A stretch of 6,272 nucleotides of DNA, from positions 1-6,272 of the forward strand of contig JAEZFR010000208.1 in the NCBI GenBank assembly GCA_023417285.1. The letters run 5' to 3'. The position numbers and the translations under genes were made by a program. This document shows positions 1 to 5,849 of the stretch, one piece after another. The notes under the pieces were generated by a model. The model was not told the DNA's origin. It ran no database searches and saw only the letters and a list, made by a program, of their open reading frames with translations. How positions within the stretch are numbered: position 1 is the stretch's first letter; the number at the start of each line of letters is the position of its first letter. This stretch comes from Bacillota bacterium (GTDB lineage Bacteria; Bacillota; Clostridia; Acetivibrionales; DSM-1351).

Positions 1-231
1 GAAACCACGATTTACGTGAACTTTTCCATTGTCGTCCACCCATGGCACTCTGAAGATAATCTGTCTTTCTGGTTCAACAATTCTGTCAAATATTCCAGCA
101 GCAACCCATTCCGGGTGTTTCTCTGCAACTGGTTCTAATGACTCAAGAACTTCTTTCACAGCCTGGTGAAATTCTGGTTCATTTGGATTTCTTTTAATTA
201 CTTGATCCATTACTGATTGTAAAATTTTCAT
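1..231 (-). CDS. gdhA: NADP-type glutamate dehydrogenase, N-terminal part (runs off left edge)
   Basis: Glutamate dehydrogenase interconverts 2-oxoglutarate plus ammonium and glutamate in the cytosol, linking carbon and nitrogen metabolism. I translated the minus strand by hand: 77 codons are present, beginning MKILQSVMDQVIKRNPNEPE and continuing through the segments VKEVLESLEP, FDRIVEPERQ and FRVPWVDDNGKVHVNRG. These match the conserved N-terminal domain of the hexameric bacterial enzyme (Glu/Leu/Phe/Val dehydrogenase dimerisation domain). The catalytic lysine and nucleotide-binding domain lie outside the window. NADP preference is inferred from resemblance to the anabolic hexameric class, not seen directly. 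The start is fixed by a strong ribosome binding site, AGGAGGA at 245-239, seven bases before the ATG at 231. The gene is transcribed away from the methyltransferase gene and has a long structured leader. Confidence 0.93.
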   Translation of the reverse strand, partial: MKILQSVMDQVIKRNPNEPEFHQAVKEVLESLEPVAEKHPEWVAAGIFDRIVEPERQIIFRVPWVDDNGKVHVNRGF

Positions 232-238
232 TTAATTG

Positions 239-281
239 TCCTCCTAAATAAAATTAATATAAAAATGTAGCGCATTAGGAG
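239..281 (-). promoter_or_regulatory. gdhA ribosome binding site with complementary masking sequence
   Basis: The gdhA Shine-Dalgarno AGGAGGA (245-239) sits in the string TTAGGAG (247-241), which is perfectly complementary to CTCCTAA (281-275) 27 bases earlier in the same transcript. Pairing would bury five bases of the Shine-Dalgarno. It could give a second, translational level of control, or simply reflect chance in a short AT-rich leader. Confidence 0.35.
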
Positions 282-287
282 TGCCTC

Positions 288-322
288 AAAATAAAAATAC
301 AGTAATCATCAAAATACTGTAT
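288..322 (-). terminator. intrinsic-terminator-like hairpin inside the gdhA leader
   Basis: On the minus strand ATACAGTA (322-315) and TACTGTAT (304-297) form a perfect 8-bp stem around a 10-nt loop, followed immediately by TTTTATTTT (296-288). The stem has only two G-C pairs, so it would be a weak terminator. Its position between promoter and start codon, and its overlap with the outer leader stem, suggest conditional termination. No T-run follows the stem on the plus strand, so it is directional toward gdhA. Confidence 0.5.
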
Positions 323-418
323 GCCCAGTGATATGAAATATGTAGATAAAATAATTTTATGTTTCGAAAGAAAAATTATTTTATGTTTGAAAAATCCATA
401 TCTCTGAATACGGCATAC
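319..418 (-). promoter_or_regulatory. structured gdhA leader, riboswitch-like nested stems (class unknown)
   Basis: Read on the minus strand, this part of the leader folds into three nested stems. The outer stem pairs GTATGCC (418-412) with GGCATAC (325-319), 7 bp. The middle stem pairs GATATGGA (402-395) with TTCATATC (337-330), 8 bp with one G-U. The inner stem is a perfect 13-bp inverted repeat, 384-372 with 358-346, closing a 13-nt loop. The 3' strand of the outer stem shares four bases (322-319) with the 5' arm of the terminator-like hairpin just downstream, so the two folds exclude each other. That is the usual arrangement of a transcriptional riboswitch or protein-controlled attenuator. 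I do not recognise the class. The pairing is seen in the sequence; the regulatory role is inferred. Confidence 0.5.
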
Positions 419-453
419 TCCCTTGTACACCAGCTATTTTTTTCAACGAATTG

Positions 454-482
454 ATTATATCATTGCCATAGAGTAATTGCAA
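454..482 (-). promoter_or_regulatory. sigma-A-type promoter of gdhA
   Basis: On the minus strand a -35 box TTGCAA (482-477) is followed after exactly 17 bases by a perfect -10 box TATAAT (459-454). Transcription would start near 447, giving a leader of about 215 nt before the gdhA ATG. No other hexamer pair of this quality was seen between 232 and 800 on this strand. The start site is inferred from spacing only. Confidence 0.8.
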
Positions 483-709
483 GTCGAAATGTGAAAAATT
501 TCATAATTGTACTTTTAAAAATACAAAGTGATTACAATCAAACATTTTAAAAGCTCTAAAACCGCTGAAATAAGGCTTTATAGCTGTTGATTTACATTTA
601 TTTCAAGCAAATGCTGTTTAAAATAATTGCAAGAATAAGAGTATTAACCATCTTTTATGGAGGTTTTTCTCTTGTTATTTTATATAGGTATTTTTTATTA
701 TTTTGTTAT
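483..709. other. AT-rich divergent intergenic region, no supported gene
   Basis: Together with the flanking promoters this is the spacer between the divergent gdhA and methyltransferase genes. I see no coding region with a ribosome binding site. Two imperfect plus-strand hairpins are visible. One pairs AGCT at 552-555 with AGCT at 582-585 and continues inward with bulges. The other pairs AATAAGAG at 634-641 with CTCTTGTT at 669-676 (one G-U) and has an inner AACC/GGTT pair at 646-649 and 662-665. Neither has a typical GC-rich stem plus T-run, and neither matches an RNA family I know. Confidence 0.4.
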
Positions 710-741
710 TTGGTCAAATTTTTCTTTTTATGAGTTATAAT
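710..741 (+). promoter_or_regulatory. probable promoter of the RNA methyltransferase gene
   Basis: A perfect -10 hexamer TATAAT lies at 736-741. The best upstream partner is TTGGTC at 710-715 with a 20-base spacer, so the -35 is weak and too distant; the -10 carries most of the support. A start near 748 would leave a leader of about 53 nt containing the ribosome binding site AGAAAGGA at 781-788. Confidence 0.4.
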
Positions 742-800
742 ATATTAATGATGATTAGTAATTCTAATTTTATATAAGTTAGAAAGGAAACAAGCGATAA

Positions 801-1949
801 ATGAGCAAATATGAACTTATTGCAACTACTGCCTTTGGTATTGAAGCTATTACGGCAAGGGAACTTAAAAAACTAGGCTATTCAGAACAAAAGGTTGAAA
901 ATGGAAAGGTTATTTATGAAGGTGATGAGCTTGCAATTTGCAGATCCAATCTTTGGCTTAGAACAGCCGATAGGATTCTTATAAAAATGGGTTCATTTAC
1001 GGCCCTAACCTTTGATGAACTATTTGAGCAGACCAAGGCTTTGCCCTGGGAAGATATTATACCTGAGGATGCAGAATTCCCTGTAGAGGGAAAATCAATT
1101 GATTCAAAGCTTTTCAGTGTTTCGGACTGTCAGGCTATAGTAAAGAAGGCGATTGTTGAAAGACTCAAGCTTAAGTATAAGTGTGAGTGGTTTGAAGAAA
1201 GCGGCCCTAAGTATAGAATTGAGGTTGCACTGTTAAAGGATATTGCAACACTTACCATCGATACAAGTGGGGCTGGCTTACACAAGAGAGGCTACAGGAA
1301 ACTGGTGGGTGGGGCTCCATTAAAGGAGACTCTTGCGTGTGCTATGATACTTGTAAGCCATTGGAATAAGGATAGGGTGCTTTTGGATCCATTTTGCGGA
1401 AGCGGAACAATTCCAATAGAGGCTGCACTTATAGGCAAAAATATTGCACCTGGGTTAGGCAGAGAATTCGCTTCCGAAGCTTGGCCTATAATTAAGCAGG
1501 ATATATGGGATGAGGCAAGAGATGAAGCATATGATAGTATAATAGAAGATTGTGAGTTGCGTATTCATGGTTCTGATATTGACGAGGAAGCAATGAGCTT
1601 AGCTAGGTATCATGCAAAAAAAGCCGGAGTGGAAGATTGTATTCATTTGCAAAAAATGCCCGTTGCAGATATAAGTTCAAGGTATAAGTATGGGATTATA
1701 ATATGTAATCCTCCATATGGAGAAAGGCTTGGAGAGCAACAATACGTAGAGAATTTATACCGCGAGATGGGCCGAGTATTCAAAAAAATGGACGCATGGT
1801 CTTATTATGTTATAACCTCTTATCCAGAGTTTGAAAGGCTCTTTGGGCAAAAGGCGGATAAGAAAAGAAAGCTTTATAATGGTAGGATACAATGTAATTA
1901 CTATCAGTACTTTGGCCCTCCACCGCCAAAGAATATTACAAAAGAGTAG
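801..1949 (+). CDS. ypsC: THUMP-domain class I SAM-dependent RNA methyltransferase (YpsC/RlmL family)
   Basis: The 382-residue protein matches Bacillus YpsC in size and architecture and corresponds to the N-terminal (RlmL) half of the E. coli RlmKL fusion, which makes m2G2445 in 23S rRNA. An N-terminal ferredoxin-like and THUMP RNA-binding region covers about residues 1-155. A Rossmann-fold methyltransferase domain follows. Its SAM-binding motif I is DPFCGSGT at 196-203, an acidic motif GSDID is at 257-261, and the catalytic NPPYGERLG is at 303-311, the NPPY type used by N-methyltransferases. The conserved linkers HKRGYR (161-166) and APLKETLA (172-179) are present. The start is supported by AGAAAGGA 12 bases upstream. 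Older annotation calls this family N6-adenine DNA methylase, but the THUMP domain points to RNA. The exact target base cannot be read from sequence. No strong terminator separates it from the aro genes, so some read-through is possible. Confidence 0.92.
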   Translation: MSKYELIATTAFGIEAITARELKKLGYSEQKVENGKVIYEGDELAICRSNLWLRTADRILIKMGSFTALTFDELFEQTKALPWEDIIPEDAEFPVEGKSIDSKLFSVSDCQAIVKKAIVERLKLKYKCEWFEESGPKYRIEVALLKDIATLTIDTSGAGLHKRGYRKLVGGAPLKETLACAMILVSHWNKDRVLLDPFCGSGTIPIEAALIGKNIAPGLGREFASEAWPIIKQDIWDEARDEAYDSIIEDCELRIHGSDIDEEAMSLARYHAKKAGVEDCIHLQKMPVADISSRYKYGIIICNPPYGERLGEQQYVENLYREMGRVFKKMDAWSYYVITSYPEFERLFGQKADKKRKLYNGRIQCNYYQYFGPPPPKNITKE

Positions 1950-2014
1950 AATTTTTTCAATAAAAAAACTAATTTGCTATATTTTTAAGGAAGCTTCTTT
2001 GTATAGTATGAGTA

Positions 2015-2039
2015 TTGACTTATTATTAGCTCATATAAT
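2015..2039 (+). promoter_or_regulatory. weak candidate promoter upstream of aroA
   Basis: The 158-bp gap before aroA contains TTGACT (2015-2020) and a perfect TATAAT (2034-2039), but they are only 13 bases apart instead of 16-18, so they cannot form a standard pair. With TATAAT as -10, the properly spaced -35 is a poor AGTATT at 2011-2016. A second TATAAT at 2081-2086 lies too close to the ribosome binding site to be likely. The gap is long enough to hold a promoter for the aro operon, but I cannot place it firmly. Confidence 0.22.
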
Positions 2040-2097
2040 AACATTAGGTAGTAGAATGGTATTGTGGAGTAGTAAATATATATAATTGTAATATGGT

Positions 2098-2104
2098 AGG
2101 TGAT
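2098..2104 (+). promoter_or_regulatory. ribosome binding site that sets the aroA start
   Basis: AGGTGAT matches the 3' part of the consensus AGGAGGTGATC and lies three bases before the ATG at 2108, the register expected for this part of the consensus. The earlier in-frame ATG at 2093 is preceded only by AT-rich sequence. Translation therefore most likely begins at 2108, and the first five residues of the longer reading frame (MVGDN) are not made. Confidence 0.7.
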
Positions 2105-2107
2105 AAT

Positions 2108-3382
2108 ATGATATTAAAAGTCAGAAAATCTAATATGACTGGAACTGTCAACGTTCCAGGCTCTAAATCTCATACAATCAGAGCATTGTTTTTTGCATCT
2201 TTGGCGGAAGGAAGCAGCACTATAAGAAATCCACTTGTATCTAGTGACGCTCTTTCTGCACAAAGTGTATGCAAATCTTTTGGCTCAGATATTCTTTTTT
2301 CAAATAATGTATATACTGTTTCAGGCGTCGCCGGAAGACCATCTGTACCGGAAAATATTATTGATGTAGGCAACTCTGGAACAAGTCTCAGATTGGCACT
2401 TATGACTGCTGCGCTAACAGAAGGGTACACTGTATTGACAGGAGATTACCAGATACGCAGGCGACAGATAGGCCCTCTGGTTTCTGCGATAAATAATTTG
2501 GGAGCAGAGGCATATACCACCAGAGGAAATGGCTCGGCACCTGTTGTTGTAAAGGGAAGGGCAAAGGGGGGCTTCACTGATTTGGACGCGGTTACGTCAC
2601 AATATCTCTCTTCATTACTTATGCATGCTCCATTGCTTGATAATGATACCCATATCAACATTATACGACTCAATGAAGTTCCTTATGTTGAGCTTACCTT
2701 ATGGTGGTTGGATAAACTAGGAATTAAGTATTCCCATAATAATTTTAACGATTTTACTATCCCGGGGAGACAAAGCTATAAAGGCTTTGATTGTACAATA
2801 CCAGGGGACTTCTCAAGTGCGACATTTTTTATGGTGCTTGCTGCTATTTCAGGGCAGAAGTTCGAACTAAAGAACTTAGATATGTCAGATCCCCAAGGGG
2901 ATAAGCAGGTGCTCTCAATTTTAGAGCAGATGGGAGCTCAAGTCAGTAAAACGAAGGATAGCATTTGTATAAAAGGAAATGGCCTTAAGGGTATTGACAT
3001 AGATATGAATGCTATTCCAGATGCACTACCTGCGATGGCAGTTGCAGGCTGCTTTGCTGAGGGAGAGACCAGGCTTCTTAATGTACCTCAAGCTAGATTA
3101 AAGGAAACAGACAGAATACACGTAATGTGTACAGAACTTAAAAAAATGGGTGCTGATATTGAAGAACTAGAAGATGGTCTGGTAATACGCCAAAGTAAAC
3201 TTTTAGGATGTTCAGTAAAGGGGCATGATGATCATAGAATCGTAATGTCTTTGGCTATAGCAGGTTTGTGCAGTAAAGGAGAAACTACAATAGATACCGC
3301 TGAGGCAATGAATGTAACCTTTCCTGAGTTTAAAGACATTGTGGCTTCTTGTGGAGGGGATATTTCTCTTGTTAGCGAATAA
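2108..3382 (+). CDS. aroA: 3-phosphoshikimate 1-carboxyvinyltransferase (EPSP synthase)
   Basis: The enzyme joins PEP and shikimate-3-phosphate to make EPSP, the sixth step of the shikimate pathway, in the cytosol. From the ATG at 2108 it has 424 residues, a normal length. Family motifs are clear: VPGSKSHTIR (16-25, with the substrate-binding Lys20 and Arg25), GNSGTSLRL (88-96), SQYLSSLL (164-171), GDFSSA (233-238), PDALPA (304-309, Asp305 matching E. coli Asp313), RLKETDR (330-336, Glu333 and Arg336 matching E. coli Glu341 and Arg344) and DDHR (374-377). Two positions differ from the E. coli-type enzyme: Leu96 stands where E. coli has Pro101, and Val403 where it has Lys411, both around the PEP/glyphosate site. 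The main catalytic residues are kept, so activity is likely. The gene heads a four-gene set; aroC follows after 24 bp. Confidence 0.95.
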   Translation: MILKVRKSNMTGTVNVPGSKSHTIRALFFASLAEGSSTIRNPLVSSDALSAQSVCKSFGSDILFSNNVYTVSGVAGRPSVPENIIDVGNSGTSLRLALMTAALTEGYTVLTGDYQIRRRQIGPLVSAINNLGAEAYTTRGNGSAPVVVKGRAKGGFTDLDAVTSQYLSSLLMHAPLLDNDTHINIIRLNEVPYVELTLWWLDKLGIKYSHNNFNDFTIPGRQSYKGFDCTIPGDFSSATFFMVLAAISGQKFELKNLDMSDPQGDKQVLSILEQMGAQVSKTKDSICIKGNGLKGIDIDMNAIPDALPAMAVAGCFAEGETRLLNVPQARLKETDRIHVMCTELKKMGADIEELEDGLVIRQSKLLGCSVKGHDDHRIVMSLAIAGLCSKGETTIDTAEAMNVTFPEFKDIVASCGGDISLVSE

Positions 3383-3406
3383 CATATTGAAAGGACTGAT
3401 ATACGT

Positions 3407-4585
3407 ATGATGGGAAACACCTTTGGCAGATTATTTAGAGTAACGACCTGCGGAGAATCTTACTCAGGAGCTTTTAGAAAAAATCCTGATATTCCCTCGG
3501 AATTGTGGGGTGGTTTAGCTGTTATTGTGGACGGAGTTCCAGCTGGCATTACTTTAACAGCTGATATAATAAATGGGGAGCTTGATAAGAGACGTCCTGG
3601 GCAATCTAAACTTCAAACACCGCGAAAAGAAAAGGACAATGTTTTCATTTTTTCAGGCGTAATGCAAAATAATGTTACTACGGGAGCACCAGTTTGTATG
3701 ATTATTCCTAGTAGTGATATAGGGGATTACCATATTGCTGAGCACACTGCAAACAAAGATTTGCTCCGCCCAGGACAGGCTGCATTTACATATTTTAAGA
3801 AATATGGTGAGCATGCCGACTATCTTGGTGCCGGAAGAGCTTCTGCTAGAGAAACTGCTGCGAGAGTGGCGGGGGGAGCTGTAGCTAAACAAGTTCTTGA
3901 TGCTATGGGTATTGATGTAATTGCTTATACTGTCGAGTCTCACGGAATAAAGGCAGGACCATTTACTTATGAACAGGCAAAAGCAAATTATAGGTCAAAT
4001 GATATAAATTGTCCCGATCAAGATATTGCAAAATTGATGATTGAAGACATGATATCTGTAATGAAGCAAGGCGATTCCTGTGGGGGAGTTGTTGAGATAA
4101 TTGCTAAAAATGTACCTGCTGGATTAGGAGAACCCGTATTCGATAAACTTAGTGCTACTCTTGCGCATGGGCTTATGTCGATAGGTGGAGTAAAAGGCAT
4201 TGAAATTGGTGCTGGTTTTGGGGTATCTGCAATGAAAGGCTCAGAGTGCAACGATACACCATATTTTGACCATGAATCAAAGAAAATTAGATTCAGAACA
4301 AACAGAGCTGGCGGAATGCTGGGTGGAGTGTCTAACGGAGAGGAAATTAGAATAAGGGTAGCTGTTAAACCCACTCCTACAATTGTACAAGAACAGAAAA
4401 CAATCAATGTAGCCACTCTAGAAGAGGTTACTCATAAGTTTACCTCGAGAAGTGATCCGTCGTTGGTTCCTAGAGTATATCCAATATGTGAAGCAATGGT
4501 TAGAATGACATTGCTTGATAGTATTATGATGTTTGAAGCAGCAAAAAGTATTACGAATATGGACACCAGGTGGGATAACTTATGA
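3407..4585 (+). CDS. aroC: chorismate synthase homologue lacking both catalytic histidines
   Basis: Chorismate synthase removes phosphate from EPSP to give chorismate, using reduced FMN. The 392-residue length and fold-wide motifs identify the family: NTFGRLFRVTT (4-14), VDGVPAGI (41-48), LDKRRPGQSK (59-68), RASARET (144-150), GDS (222-224), PAGLGEPVFD (237-246), MSIGGVKGIEIG (257-268), AGGMLGGVSNGE (301-312), KPTPTI (321-326) and a C-terminal VPR...EAM block. The hallmark GESHG is GESYS here (Tyr19), followed by about 14 extra residues before VDGVP. The hallmark RPGHADYTY is RPGQAAFTY (Gln124). Those two histidines are the known general acids of the family. A HADY string does occur slightly later, at 136-139. 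AAAGGA at 3390-3395 favours the ATG at 3407 over the adjacent ATG at 3410. The stop overlaps the aroK start by 4 bp. Family membership is certain; normal catalysis is not. Confidence 0.9.
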   Translation: MMGNTFGRLFRVTTCGESYSGAFRKNPDIPSELWGGLAVIVDGVPAGITLTADIINGELDKRRPGQSKLQTPRKEKDNVFIFSGVMQNNVTTGAPVCMIIPSSDIGDYHIAEHTANKDLLRPGQAAFTYFKKYGEHADYLGAGRASARETAARVAGGAVAKQVLDAMGIDVIAYTVESHGIKAGPFTYEQAKANYRSNDINCPDQDIAKLMIEDMISVMKQGDSCGGVVEIIAKNVPAGLGEPVFDKLSATLAHGLMSIGGVKGIEIGAGFGVSAMKGSECNDTPYFDHESKKIRFRTNRAGGMLGGVSNGEEIRIRVAVKPTPTIVQEQKTINVATLEEVTHKFTSRSDPSLVPRVYPICEAMVRMTLLDSIMMFEAAKSITNMDTRWDNL

Positions 4586-5070
4586 CGATTGTTTTGATTG
4601 GAATGCCGGGTTGCGGAAAGAGTACTGTCGGTCAGATACTGGCCGACAAGCTGGGCTATACCTTTATTGATACTGATTTTCTTATACAACAGCAGGTAGG
4701 AATGACACCAAAAGAGATAGTGGCTTGCAAAGGGAGAGATTACTTTTTAGAATTACAAGATTTAGTTGTAACTAACATTAAACCAGGTGAAACAAGTATT
4801 ATATCAACCGGAGGTGGAATAATTCATAGTGCAACATCTGTGGAATATTTGAAAAAATTCGGAAAAATTATTTATTTATTGACAAAATATGATATTATAG
4901 AAGCAAGAATGGATAAAACCAGAAAACTGGTTAATAGTGGTAGGGGTTTAAAGGAACTCTTTGAGCTCAGACATCCATTGTACTTAGAGCATTCGGATAT
5001 AGTTATAGACTGTGATGAAAAATGTACTTATGACGTTGCTCTAGAGATTATTAATGTTTTAAAAAATTGA
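4582..5070 (+). CDS. aroK: shikimate kinase homologue, diverged substrate site
   Basis: Shikimate kinase phosphorylates the 3-hydroxyl of shikimate with ATP. The protein is 162 residues, near the usual 160-175. The Walker A loop GMPGCGKST is at 7-15. The DTD motif (30-32) supplies Asp32, equivalent to the shikimate-binding Asp34 of the Mycobacterium enzyme. The TGGG loop is at 76-79, the lid arginine is Arg114 within RKLV (usually RPLL), and RHPLY at 130-134 supplies the equivalent of Arg136. The usual FRxxE motif reads FLELQ (55-59), so the shikimate-contacting arginine and the following glutamate are both missing. The start ATG overlaps the aroC stop as ATGA, with AGGTGG at 4568-4573 inside aroC as its ribosome binding site, which suggests translational coupling. 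It is most likely AroK, but specificity for another small substrate is possible. Confidence 0.88.
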   Translation: MTIVLIGMPGCGKSTVGQILADKLGYTFIDTDFLIQQQVGMTPKEIVACKGRDYFLELQDLVVTNIKPGETSIISTGGGIIHSATSVEYLKKFGKIIYLLTKYDIIEARMDKTRKLVNSGRGLKELFELRHPLYLEHSDIVIDCDEKCTYDVALEIINVLKN

Positions 5071-5090
5071 AAAGGTTGTTTTGATTTACA

Positions 5091-5849
5091 ATGAAAAAAA
5101 TAAAGATTTTAATTGCAGACGATGATAGGCTATCATTAGATGGCCTTATAACTGAATTTAAGCTGTACAATGAATTTGAGATTGTTGGTACAGCGCGAGA
5201 TGGCTTGGAGACCATCGAGCTTATTGAAAAACTTTCTCCTGACGTTGTTTTATTGGATATTATTATGCCAAAAATTGACGGTATGGGCGTATTAGAGTAC
5301 TGCAAAAGTTTTGTAAAAGAGAATAAACCAGTTATCATTGTTTTCTCCTCTGTTAGTCAGGAAAGCTACATATTAAGATCTCTCGATATGGGAGCAGATT
5401 ATTACATAATAAAGCCATTTAAATACCATATTATTGCAGAAAGAATAAAACAAATTTATTCTGATTCCCTTAAAAGCATGTATTCTAGCTCAAACTTACA
5501 AAATCTTAAGGCTCAAAAGAAAGCAGTAAATGATAGTCAGCTTCGTGTGTTAGCCACCAAATATATGAGAGAATTGAATATAAAGCCGAACATGACAGGA
5601 TATACATATATAAGAGATGCAATTGTTATTTCATTTGATCACTTCTGCAAGCACAATAGTCTTCCTAAGGGAGTGTATAGGATGGTGGCCGAAGCTCACT
5701 CAGTTTCTGTTCAGAAGGTTGAGAGGGCCATAAGAAATTGTCTTGATTCAGCTGCATCAAGTGAGGGAAATATAGAGCTAAATCAAAAAAGAAGTACAAA
5801 CTCCCAGGTCATAGTGTATCTCATCAAAAAAATAAGAGACAATGATTAA
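5091..5849 (+). CDS. Spo0A-family response regulator, shortened C-terminal domain
   Basis: This 252-residue cytosolic protein has a complete receiver domain (about 1-122): acidic pocket Asp10-Asp12, phospho-acceptor Asp56 in LLDIIMP, Ser86 at the switch Thr/Ser position, Tyr104, and Lys108 in KPF. After a polar linker (about 124-147) comes a Spo0A-type DNA-binding domain (about 150-252), recognisable from GYTYIRDAI (170-178) and the recognition-helix block KVERAIR (209-215), close to RVERAIR in Bacillus Spo0A. Between GNIE (226-229) and TNS (236-238) it is about 11 residues shorter than Bacillus Spo0A and lacks the SLFGYT segment. It is therefore probably a paralogue rather than the master sporulation regulator itself, though I cannot see whether another spo0A exists. 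It lies 20 bp after aroK on the same strand, with only a weak AAAGG at 5071-5075, and is probably co-transcribed with the aro genes. No sensor kinase gene is adjacent. Confidence 0.85.
   Translation: MKKIKILIADDDRLSLDGLITEFKLYNEFEIVGTARDGLETIELIEKLSPDVVLLDIIMPKIDGMGVLEYCKSFVKENKPVIIVFSSVSQESYILRSLDMGADYYIIKPFKYHIIAERIKQIYSDSLKSMYSSSNLQNLKAQKKAVNDSQLRVLATKYMRELNIKPNMTGYTYIRDAIVISFDHFCKHNSLPKGVYRMVAEAHSVSVQKVERAIRNCLDSAASSEGNIELNQKRSTNSQVIVYLIKKIRDND

Noticed and set aside
482..488. AGTCGAA beside the gdhA -35 box, one base off a Spo0A box (TGTCGAA)
   Set aside because: A single 7-mer with a mismatch is expected by chance, no second site was seen, and the binding preference of the divergent regulator is unknown.
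611..733. 40-codon hydrophobic open frame starting MLFKIIARIR in the divergent intergenic region
   Set aside because: It has no ribosome binding site, its hydrophobicity follows from T-rich DNA, and it runs into the -10 region of the downstream promoter.
1831..2085. 84-codon plus-strand open frame overlapping the end of the methyltransferase gene, and its 25-codon tail from the ATG at 2008
   Set aside because: Most of it lies in another frame of a clear gene, its composition is not protein-like, and the start lacks a proper ribosome binding site.
2093..2107. Upstream ATG that would extend AroA by five residues (MVGDN)
   Set aside because: No Shine-Dalgarno precedes it, while AGGTGAT lies between it and the second ATG in good register; family N-termini also fit the shorter form.
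4018..4416. 132-codon minus-strand open frame inside aroC, and the similar one at 3653-3943
   Set aside because: Both are antisense to a strongly conserved gene and have no recognisable domain or credible start signal.
3836..4456. Other AroC departures from E. coli: RASARE, NRAGG and RSDP
   Set aside because: As I recall, actinobacterial chorismate synthases naturally have the same or similar residues at these places, so only the two GESH/GHAD histidines and the insertion are counted as exceptional.
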